From Ashinkailepas kermadecensis (taxonomy: Eukaryota > Arthropoda > Thecostraca > Neolepadidae): a stretch of DNA of 64,000 nt. Location: contig JAOTOM010002286.1 of NCBI GenBank assembly GCA_034440615.1, positions 33,261 through 97,260 on the forward strand, in the 5' to 3' direction. The notes under the pieces were generated by a model. It was not told where the DNA came from, made no database searches, and worked only from the letters and a program-made list of their open reading frames with translations. Positions within the stretch are counted from its first letter, which is position 1, and the number at the start of each line of letters is the position of its first letter. This document shows, piece after piece, positions 26,601 to 38,600 of the stretch. The translations under genes and the position numbers were made by a program.

Positions 26601-29600
26601 CCGGTACCTCACCAGTCACGGACACACACGGGAGTCACGGCCCGTACCTCACCGGTCACGGACACTCACGGGAGTCACGGCTGGTACCTCACCGGTCACG
26701 GGAGTCACGGCCGGTACCTCACCAGTCACGGACACTCACGGGAGTCACGGCCGGTACCTCACCAGTCACGGACACTCACGGGAGTCACTGCCGGTACCTC
26801 ACCGGTCACGGGAGTCACGGCCGGTACCTCACCAGTCACGGACACACGGGAGTCACGGCCCGTACCTCACCGGTCACGGACACTCACGGGAGTCACGGCT
26901 GGTACCTCACCGGTCACGGGAGTCACGGCCGGTACCTCACCAGTCACGGACACTCACGGGAGTCACGGCCGGTACCTCACCGGTCACGGACACTCACGGG
27001 AGTCACGGCCGGTACCTCACCGGTCACGGACACTCACGGACGTCACGGCCGGTACCTCACCGGTCACGGACACTCACGGGAGTCACGGCCGGTACCTCAC
27101 CAGTCACGGACACTCACGGGAGTCACGGCCGGTACCTCACCAGTCACGGACACTCACGGGAGTCACGGCCGGTACCTCACCGGTCACGGACACTCACGGG
27201 AGTCACGACCAACACCTCACTAGTCACGGACACTCACGGGAGTCACGGCCGGTACCTCACCGGTCACGGACACACACGGGAGTCACGACCAACACCTCAC
27301 CAGTCACGGACACTCACGGGAGTCACGGCCGGTACCTCACCGGTCACGGACACTCACGGGAGTCACGGCCGGTACCTCACCAGTCACGGACACTCACGGG
27401 AGTCACGGCCGGTACCTCACCGGTCACGGGAGTCACGGCCGGTACCTCACCGGTCACGGACACACACCGGAGTCACGGCCCGTACCTCACCGATCACGGA
27501 CACTCACGGGAGTCACGACCAACACCTCACCAGCCACGGACACTCACGGGAGTCACGGCCGGTACGTCACCGGTCACGGACACTCACGGGAGTCACGGCC
27601 GGTACCTCACCGGTCACGGACACTCACGGGAGTCACGACCAACACCTCACCAGTCACGGACACTCACGGGAGTCACGGCCGGTACCTCACCGGTCACGGA
27701 CACTCACGGGAGTCACGGCCCGTACCTCACCGGTCACGGACACTCACGGGAGTCACGACCCGTACCTCACCAGCCACGGACACTCATGGACGTCACGGCC
27801 GGTACCTCACCAGTCACGGACACTCATGGACGTCACGGCCGGTACCTCACCGGTCACGGACACACACGGGAGTCACGGCCCGTACCTCACCAGTCACGGG
27901 AGTCACTGGCAATATCGGCCCGCCCGTGGACGTAAGCCAGCCTGTCAAGTAGTGCCCGTCACGCTGCACCTCCATTGTATGGCCCAACAGGGAGCGACAG
28001 CTACCTATTTTCAAACTAAAGTTAATATTTTACTTTATAATTTAGCTAGAATTGTTGTTGGGGAAACCTTACAGAATCAGAGTCGGTGCTGAGCGCAAGC
28101 TTGTTGTACTGACCCTGAACCCATGTCCACAGTGATAAATTATTCGCGAAATAGGGTGGAATATACCACTTAATGAACGCTGAATCGACATCCTTCCCAA
28201 AGAAGTATCGCCATCGTGCTTATTGGTGCATGTTTGTGAAGTCTGTATACCTCGTTTCTAACTGTATCCCGTTCGCAAGCATCATTATTTTGCACACCAT
28301 AACGGATCTGAGATCGTGATAAAGAACATCCCGTAGGGAAATTTCAGGTGAAGAGATTGCCTATGATGCGCTATGTCATATAATGCCAGCTTATAGCATA
28401 GGTGTTTGCATCGTTATCGTTGATATCGGTATATCCAGATAAGATGCATTTCAAAACATGCAAAACGGGAACAGTCATATGTGCGCAATTATCTCAAAGG
28501 TGGGTTTGCAGGACTTACACGATTATAAATAACATTACTTCCATGGCGAATTCGACATCCTGCCGTACTGGTTTCGACATCTCACACCTAACGAGAAATC
28601 ATTATTTTAACGCTGCATCTCCAGATCGGGAAATTCCAGTTGTATAGCACAATTTTAACCAAGAGTTTAACGTACCCACACAGCGGGCACGCCGCCTGGT
28701 GCCTACGAACCGACCTCGCCGGGCCAGTTGCCAACTGGTCATCCCAGCCGGAGGCGTTGATAGCGAGCGAACCGACCTCGCTGGCCAGGTGCCAACTGGC
28801 CATCCCAGCCGGAGGCGTTGATAGCGAGCGAACCGACCTCGCCGGGCCAGTTGCCGACTGGTCATCCCAGCCGGAGGCGTTGATAGCGAGCGAACCGACC
28901 TCGCTGGCCAGGTGCCAACTGGTCATCCCAGCCGGAGGCGTTGATAGCGAGCGCGTGAAGCGACTCGAACCCATTGCGCCAAGACGGGGAGACCTTCGCA
29001 GGCCGACGCTCCATCCACTGAGCTAACCAGGCGGCTGCATCCATACTGCAGTGTATCCTGGCACAACTCGTGAGGAATCTCGCCGAATATCTCCGTGCTT
29101 CTGGGACGTCTTGTCCAGTATGGTCCGACATGGCTTGGTCCCACGCCATGTCGGAATTCCTCGCAGCTTGTCGAACATACTGGACTCAACATACTCAGCG
29201 CGTCCTCGCAGTCCACGGGCATCCCACCCGGTGGTGATGGCTTGGTGGTGCTTCCTGGCAGTCCACGGGGCACCCACCCGGTGGTGGTGGCTTGGTGGTG
29301 CTTCCTGGCAGTCCACGGGGCACCCACCCGGTGGTGATGGCTTGGTGGTGCTTCCTGGCAGTCCACGGGGCACCCACCCGGTGGTGATGGCTTGGTGGTG
29401 CTTCCTGGCAGTCCACGGGGCACCACACCCGGTGGTGATGGCTTGGTGGTGCTTCCTGGCAGTCCACGGGGCACCCACCCGGTGGTGATGGCTTGGTGGT
29501 GCTTCCTGGCAGTCCACGGGGCACCCACCCGGTGGTGATGGCTCGGTGGTGCTTCCTGGCAGTCCACGGGGCACCACACCCGGTGGTGATGGCTTGGTGG

Positions 29601-32600
29601 TGCTTCCTGGCAGTCCACGGGGCACCCACCCGGTGGTGATGGCTTGGTGGTGCTTCCTGGCAGTCCACGGGGCACCACACCCGGTGGTGATGGCTTGGTG
29701 GTGCTTCCTGGCAGTCCACGGGGCACCCACCCGGTGGTGATGGCTTGGTGGTGCTTCCTGGCAGTCCACGGGGCACCCACCCGGTGGTGATGGCTTGGTG
29801 GTGCTTCCTGGCAGTCCACGGGGCACCCACCCGGTGGTGATGGCTTGGTGGTGCTTCCTGGCAGTCCACGGGGCACCCACCCGGTGGTGATGGCTTGGTG
29901 GTGCTTCCTGGCAGTCCACGGGGCACCACACCCGGTGGTGATGGCTTGGTGGTGCTTCCTGGCAGTCCACGGGGCACCCACCCGGTGGTGATGGCTTGGT
30001 GGTGCTTCCTGGCAGTCCACGGGGCACCCACCCGGTGGTGATGGCTTGGTGGTGCTTCCTGGCAGTCCACGGGGCACCACACCCGGTGGTGATGGCTTGG
30101 TGGTGCTTCCTGGCAGTCCACGGGGCACCACACCCGGTGGTGATGGCTTGGTGGTGCTTCCTGGCAGTCCACGGGGCACCCACCCGGTGGTGATGGCTTG
30201 GTGGTGCTTCCTGGCAGTCCACGGGGCACCACACCCGGTGGTGATGGCTTGGTGGTGCTTCCTGGCAGTCCACGGGGCACCCACCCGGTGGTGATGGCTT
30301 GGTGGTGCTTCCTGGCAGTCCACGGGGCACCACACCCGGTGGTGATGGCTTGGTGGTGCTTCCTGGCAGTCCACGGGGCACCCACCCGGTGGTGATGGCT
30401 TGGTGGTGCTTCCTGGCAGTCCACGGGGCACCCACCCGGTGGTGATGGCTTGGTGGTGCTTCCTGGCAGTCCACGGGGCACCCACCTGGTGGTGATGGCT
30501 TGGTGGTGCTTCCTGGCAGTCCACGGGGCACCACACCCGGTGGTGATGGCTTGGTGGTGCTTCCTGGCAGTCCACGGGGCACCACACGCGGTGGTGATGG
30601 CTTGGTGGTGCTTCCTGGCAGTCCACGGGGCACCACACCCGGTGGTGATTGTGTTGTGCTCCGTCAGTCCGCAGGGCATCCCACCCTGCGATGATGGTTC
30701 GGTGTTGCATCTGTCAATCTACAGGGCATCCTACCTGACGTTACAAAACACCAAACCATCATCCAGCTAGGACCACATGCATTTTATCACATCTACGAGA
30801 TGCTTCCCCTTTTGTCTCAACTCAGCTAACAGCATGACGTGACCTAGCTGGACCACAGTCTACGGTTTCGTGTCGGCTTTGTTCACCAAATGTGCTGGCA
30901 TAGCTCGTGACACACTCCACCAACTGCGTCCAGACACAGTACGCGCGAAGTCTCACCCAGGATGTCCTGACACAGCTTGTGAGACGTCTGGAAGCGCTGG
31001 TCGTCCGGCATGTGCTCCAGCATCACTTTGTAGATGTGCAGTCGCTTGTTGCGGTGCTCGGGACCTCGCAAAGCGAACACCTTGCGCTCCCTCTCCGTCT
31101 GGGGCAGCTTGTTGTACGACTCGTGATCCTGCCAGACGGGAGCGCCAGAGCCGAGGTCAACCACTGATGGAGGACCCCCTCCTAAACCGAAGAAAACGCA
31201 GTGGTTTGGCAATAATTAACTTAGTATGATCTTAGCTGTTGCAAAGCATGCACCGTAATTCAAGCGAAGGACAAAACAAACTTCATAGACAAAAAGAACA
31301 GTTTGTATTGCTACAACGGAGTCAACCAGTCTAGATTGTCTGCAGCCAAGCATCAGTCAGCGGGTCTGGGAGCAGAGCAAACGCCCAGTCCTGACTCTGC
31401 ACGCCGTACCTCGTATTCGTTGTACAGGAAGAGACACTCGACGAAGTGCTGAAAGAACACCTTGGGGAACCGCTTCAGCAGCCGCTCAGTCAGGTAGAAG
31501 GTGATGAGCTGGCGAATCTCTGCCTGCAGTAACAGGGTGTAAGGGCGGGTGGGGGCACCTTCTGCGCTACACGAAGCAGATGCCGCTCAGTGCACACACA
31601 CACCGACACATAATTATTGTGGAAGGAAACTATATGAATAGATCGAGATGCTTGGGCGATGAGCTGATTTAGTGCTCCGCTCCCCCCCCCCCCCCCGTCC
31701 AGCTAGCTGAGTCATTGGAGTACGATACTCTGAATTGGGGAGGAGGGGGGGCGTCGCGTGTTCGAGCTGCACGTTGGGTGGCTTCGGTTTTCCCGGATAC
31801 AGATGGGAAACAGATAACCACCGGCTCACACGCTATCGATGAGGATGACTGAGATTCGGAAATACTGAAGCGTACAATCGTGGGACTAGAGGAAGACGTC
31901 TGCCGGCAAAACGTCAGCCTTCACACAACTTACGCCTTTTTCGACCAAATAAAACAAACTGGATGTTCACCTATTAATTGTTAGTATTCAGCAATCATAT
32001 CACCTGTAATGCAAACACTGGGAAAGGCCCAAATATGAAATGAGGCCATTTCATCACCCACCAAAAGTCCCGAAGTTAATTATCCCAGCCCTTCAGTCTC
32101 CTGTGAGCTGGATGGCCCACAACACGGTCAGATGGTGTCATCTGGCCGTGTGAAACATCGCTCAGACCTAGCTCAGAACAACTCCATGTTCCTGCAGAGC
32201 CCGACACCGGCACCCCCAAAAAAAACTCCGACCCACCTCCGGGTCGACCAGGCACTGGATGAGTCGGAAGAAGAAGGTGCCCTTCAGCTTGAGGTAGTCC
32301 TCCTGCAGCAGTCGGATGAGCAGGATGAGACAGTTGCGGCGCACCACCAGTGACCGGTCCTTGAGGCAGCACGTGATCTGGGGCATCAGCGGGTCCACCA
32401 GCGTGGCGTACCTGCCGGACAGAGCGACACCGACGACCAGTCAACGGGGCGGCACACAACACCATACACATAACCTGTCCACCAGGCACCACAACACCAT
32501 ACACATAACCTGTCCACCAGGCACCACAACACCAGCGTGGCGTACCTGCCGGACAGAGCGACACCGGCGACCAGTCAACGGGGCGGCACACAACACCATA

Positions 32601-35600
32601 CACATAACCTGTCCACCAGGCACCACAACACCATACACATAACCTATCCACCAGGCACCACAACACCATACACACAACCTATCCACCAGGCACACAACAC
32701 CATACACATAACCTATCCACCAGGCACACAACACCATACACATAACCTATCCACCAGGCACCACAACACCATACACATAACCTATCCACCAGGCAGCACA
32801 ACACCATACACATAACCTATCCGCCAGGCACCACAACACCATACACATAACCTATCCACCAGGCACACAACACCATACACATAACCTATCCGCCAGGCAC
32901 CACAACACCATACACATAACCTATCCACCAGGCAGCACAACACCATACACATAACCTATCCACCAGGCAGCACAACACCATACACATAACCTATCCGCCA
33001 GGCACCACAACACCATACACATAACCTATCCACCAGGCACCACAACACCATACACATAACCTATCCACCAGGCACCACAACACCATACACATAACCTATC
33101 CACCAGGCACCACAACACCATACACATAACCTATCCACCAGGCACCACAACACCATACACATAACCTATCCACCAGGCACCACAACACCATACACATAAC
33201 CTATCCACCAGGCACACAACACCATACACATAACCTATCCACCAGGCACCACAACACCATACACATAACCTATCCACCAGGCACCACAACACCATACACA
33301 TAACCTATCCACCAGGCACCACAACACCATACACATAACCTATCCACCAGGCACCACAACACCATACACATAACCTATCCACCAGGCACCACAACACCAT
33401 ACACATAACCTATCCACCAGGCACCACAACACCATACACATAACCTATCCACCAGGCAGCACAACACCATACACATAACCTATCCACCAGGCACCACAAC
33501 ACCATACACATAACCTATCCCACCAGGCACCACAACACCATACACATAACCTATCCACCAGGCACCACAACACCATACACATAACTTATCCACCAGGCAC
33601 CACAACACCATACAAATAAACTATCCACCAGGCATCACACGATACATATAACCTATCCACCAGGCATCACAACACCATATACATAACCTATATCACCAGG
33701 CACTGTGTCCCCATCTGACACCGACGACCTCACCCAACACACAACACCTGCCACAGACGGCCCCACCCAACACACGACACCTCACCTGACACCGACGACC
33801 TCACCCAACACACAACACCTGCCACAGACGGCCCCACCCAACACACAACACCTGACACAGACGGCCCTACCCAACACACGACACCTCACCTGACACCGGC
33901 GACCTCTCCCAACACACGACACCTCACCTGACACCGGCGACCTCTCCCAACACACGACACCTGCCACAGACGGCCCTACCCAACACACGACACCTCACCT
34001 GACACCTCTCCCAACACACGACACCTGACACAGACGGCCCTACCCAACACACGACACCTCACCTGACACCGGCGACCTCTCCCAACACACGACACCTGCC
34101 ACAGACGGCCCCACCCAACACACGACACCTCACCTGACACCGACGACCTCTCCCAACACACGACACCTCACCTGACACACATGTCGGAGAGCGTGAAGAC
34201 CACGTTGTTTTTGATGGCCGGCTCGTCCGTGACGTCCAGAATCTTGCCCAGCGCCGGCACCACGCGCTTGGCCATCTGCTCGTGCTGAAGACACAGCTTG
34301 CCCAGCGTGGCAATGGCCACCGAGCGCAGACGAGAGGACGGGTTCTGCAAGCCGCTGGCGGACTTCCAACCGCCTGCCGACAGGGAGGTCACGGTCAGGT
34401 CAGGTCAGACAAGAAAGTCAAATTCCGATCGCGAGAACCAATCGGCCGCAACGCCTCGGTTTTCTTTCTCGCGACGCTGCGATCTTTTTGCCTCGGAACG
34501 GCAGATGGCGTGGAAGTTATTGGAATTGAAAACAAGATGGATATGTAACATGTGCATAACAGCCATAATTTTCCTTCAAAAGACAGATGCTCAAGAAAAG
34601 AAACTGCCAATTACGTTACTTGGATTGAGTGCAAATTCGTCATGCAACACTACAAGCGCTATCCGCAACACGAAAGCCCAGCGATGATTCACACGGGAAG
34701 CATCCAAAACCGTACATCGTACACAGAGACAGCTGTCGTCCACAAAGGGGCAGCCGTCAGTCGATGACGTCATCACGGTCAGGTGACGCAGTCGACGGTG
34801 CAACTGAACGTGTCCGTCGGAAAGGCAGCCGCCCACACGGCCCTGTCCCATCGCCGACCACACGCACCCGCCGAGCCGCCCTTCCCCTGCTCCACGTAGA
34901 TGAGGTTCTGCAGCATCAGGAAGCAGCGCTTGTTGACCTTGGCGGGCACCAGCTGCGCCAGGTCACCGAACGTGTGTATCTGCCGCACCAGCCGGTCCTC
35001 CCAGTCCGGCGCCACGCCCCCGGCCGGCCGCAGCAGCTGCTTGGTGAGCAAGTCCTCGCAGTCCTGCCGGCAGGTAGCCATGGCTGTCACACCGCACGCG
35101 CTCACCGCTCACACCCGGCCAGAAGCCGCCACACGCGCTCACCGTTCACACCCGGCCAGAAGCCGCCACACGCGCTCACCGTTCACACCCGGCCAGAAGC
35201 CGCCACACGCGCTCACCGTTCACACCCGGCCATAAGCCGCCACACGCGCTCACCGTTCACACCCGGGCAGAAGCCGCCACACGCGCTCACCGTTCACACC
35301 CGGGCAGAAGCCGCCACACGCGCTCACCGTTCACACCCGGCCAGAAGCCGCCACACGCGCTCACCGCCCACACCTGGCCGATCTGGCACCCGGCTGGGCT
35401 GGCGGAGCAATAGTCCGGTACGAGCTACGCGCGTACGTACCTCGTTCTGACATGTGCGTGTCACGTACGTACCTCGTTCTGACATGTGCGTGTCACGTAC
35501 GTAACTCGTTCTGACATGTGCGTGTCACGTACGTACCTCGTTCTGACATGTGCGTGTCACGTCAATCATTCTCGCGAACCGATCACATGTCGATGGATCC

Positions 35601-38600
35601 AAGGATCACATGTCGATGGATCCAGGGAAAATCGCAACGCACCAACCCATGTACTGCTGTCGCCAAAAGTTGAACCAGGCCAATTCGGGCTTCATAATTG
35701 TTTAATAGCAAATGTTCTTGTATCAATACTTACGTGCAGAATCAAGTACAACGGTCAACCATCAAGCACAGGCAGCTCAGGCAAACACGTGGTCACGAAC
35801 CCACGCACACAAGGGGTGCACTCCGGGTTTTGCTAAATCAGAACGGTCGAGGGGGAAATCGAGAGTTTCTGGTTCATTCTTCACATGCAATACTCTTTTC
35901 CCAAAGGTGCAACATACAATGGCAAAACATGCTTGAGGAGCCGGAGGAGGGCATCTATTTTCCATGCGTCAGAGACCATGAGTGGTCTGAACACAACAAC
36001 AACAACAAAATAACGAGATAGCACATTTTCACAGAAATATGAACAATTCATACGACAACAAGCGAATCTATGATCATTGAGTATGTTGACCAGGCCTGAC
36101 ACCCAATGAGTTCGTCACTGGGTGACAGGTCAAGGTCAATAGCGCGCCACCTCTCAACGAACATTGAGTAGACAAGCCATTTGACCAGACGACAACCATC
36201 CACGTTCTCAGCGACAGCCACGGCCGCCACACGGAGCACCTCTCAGGCTGAACGTGGTGACAAATCAGCTGACTGACCAGTCGGGGTACCTCCATGGCAT
36301 GAGTCATCATGATTGAGGACAATTGCATCTCGACAAGGCGAAGGTATCCATCTAGAAACTGCATACACAGATCGAATGCGGGTCATTCCACGCCAACTCA
36401 AACGGTCGATAACACCCCACCACTCAGGCCTTTCACAATCTTTGTCGAAGGGATCATCTTGGTCCCTGAACACGATTCTGGAAGCTTTTGTCGCTCTGAC
36501 GAGCAGTTTGTTCTGTACGGTGACCTAAAAATATGTCATACCACGAACTAAACTTTTTAATCTCATGTATCTCTGGAACGGGGGAAGATTTTGTACATCC
36601 GAAAACTGTTGCGGTGTGCCAAGATATATTATCTTAACACGCGCCCTGGAGGGCCTCTGAAAATTACGCGCACTGGAGGGGGGGGGGGGCGGATTCCGCC
36701 CCCCCTAAAATCTCAGCTCCTATTAAAGCTGGAGGAACGAAATTTGCAGGGTAGATGGGTACGGCAGTGAACTCTATTGTGTGCAAATTTCATGACCTTA
36801 GGTCAATATCTTCAAGGTCAAATGAGGTCACTTTGTCAAAATTTTATTTTGCGTGGCTTGGCTTGTCATTGTTATGGATCGCTGTGATTGTGTTTAAATG
36901 CTCCAAAATGGGCATCAATGATGTTTTGGACATTACTAATGATTCAATACAGATGCTAGACCCGACATTTGACCTCAGGTCACCTATATAACAGCACTTT
37001 ATCAGGTCTTTTACCTGTTCCAGTTACCGGAACCGGGCCGCCCGCCCGACTGCTCCGTCGGGCAGCTCGGCGCAATCGGCTTCGCGAAGAAAGGAGTGAA
37101 GTACATGAATAAAGTATGGAAACGCAATGACAAACAGTACAAATGACAAACAGTAGTGCATTTATGGCAACATTCCAGTTGACCAAGTTTGGTCCCATTA
37201 ACCTGTCATGAACTTGACCTGACTTGACCTCGGTGGCCTAACATTACCTTGAAACTATATAGCATATCAATATACATCAAACAAGTCGCTGGTGTTGCCG
37301 AGAACACTTCCCTTTTGCGAATATACGGGAAGCACATCAGCGCCGATTACTGTCGTCTAGCACTACGATTTTTTTTTACTTTAACGGCACCTAACTCGAA
37401 AAAACGTTCGGCCGAGTTCCATTTTTCTTGCTTCAAACGACGTGCCGGTCATTTCTAAGCAGGTACGCAGAAAATCGCGTATATCGACCGGTAAAATCTG
37501 CAGTTATGTACGAAAAACCGGAGGGGTGGGCGGATTTCGCCCCCCCCTCCAGTGCGCGTGTTAAGATACTGGTATCAAGATATGTTCCCAAATTTCGATA
37601 ACATTTTGACCAAAATTTTGCATAAAATTTATATTTGTAAAAGTTTCTCAACTTCCTATAAAACATCGACTTTTAAATTATACGCATGCTTTCACCCTAG
37701 CATTACCGATAAATTGAGTGGGAGTTAAACTCGAATGGTCTTCATACACTGGTAGGTAGGCGCGGCGGCAGCCCCGGGCCACGTCGGAGAGACGGTCTGC
37801 CGCTCTCCCCTGGGCTTTAGCCACTTGCGATACCGCAAGGGTCCGAAACACAACAGTCTCCATGCGGCAGAGCGTTGATGAATTTTATGACGTGAACGGG
37901 GTCCGTTGCCAATCCGATAGGGCGATTGGGTGTATTTAGCACACACCCAGAACAGCTAGCTAAAGAGCCTGAAGTTCTGGATTCCACCAGATGAGGCGAT
38001 AGCCATGGGGACTTTTCCGAAAACTATTCCGTTGTGGTTCAAGGTGCCGTGCAGCGACACCACTGGCAGAACGCACAGGCGACCGCTCACCCATTTATCG
38101 TCTATACCGCAGCTGTCGCCGAAGCAGCTACTGCCGAAGGTTACTGTGCTGTTGGCCACGGCACCCAACACAGAGCGGATTCAGTCCGATATGCGCACCT
38201 CCCAGGCAGAGATGATACAGCATGTCAAATATGGGAAGTTCAACATACATACGTGTATGTGCACTATTTCACGGGCGAATGCGCCGTTAAATTAAAAACA
38301 AAAACAAATCAGAAATATTTGCCTTCATAAGGAAAACTTCAACTTGCATTGCGAGCGGAACTTCTTCGCGACCTGTCACGGCAAAGGACCTTGTGACGAT
38401 TTGTGATTTTAAAATGATTACACTGGCGCTGTATAATCCATTCGGTTGACGGGCTCCTAAACACCACCAACACAACAAAATGAAGTAAAGGAAAGCAGGG
38501 TGCAATACGACATCATGCTCATCCACAAAGTGTGTCACGATATGACTGACTCATTATTCCTGCTAACTTAATTATCATTGTCTACGCCGGTACGAATTCT

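Noticed and set aside
21167..28092. Plus-strand open frames of 646, 753 and 926 codons
   Set aside because: They lie wholly in the 28-bp and 40-bp arrays. The unit lengths are not multiples of three and contain no stop in any phase, so the frames are an automatic consequence of the repeat.
28923..30710. Minus-strand open frames of about 500-600 codons
   Set aside because: Same artefact, from the 50/51-bp array (SPPGG/ARKHHQ type translations).
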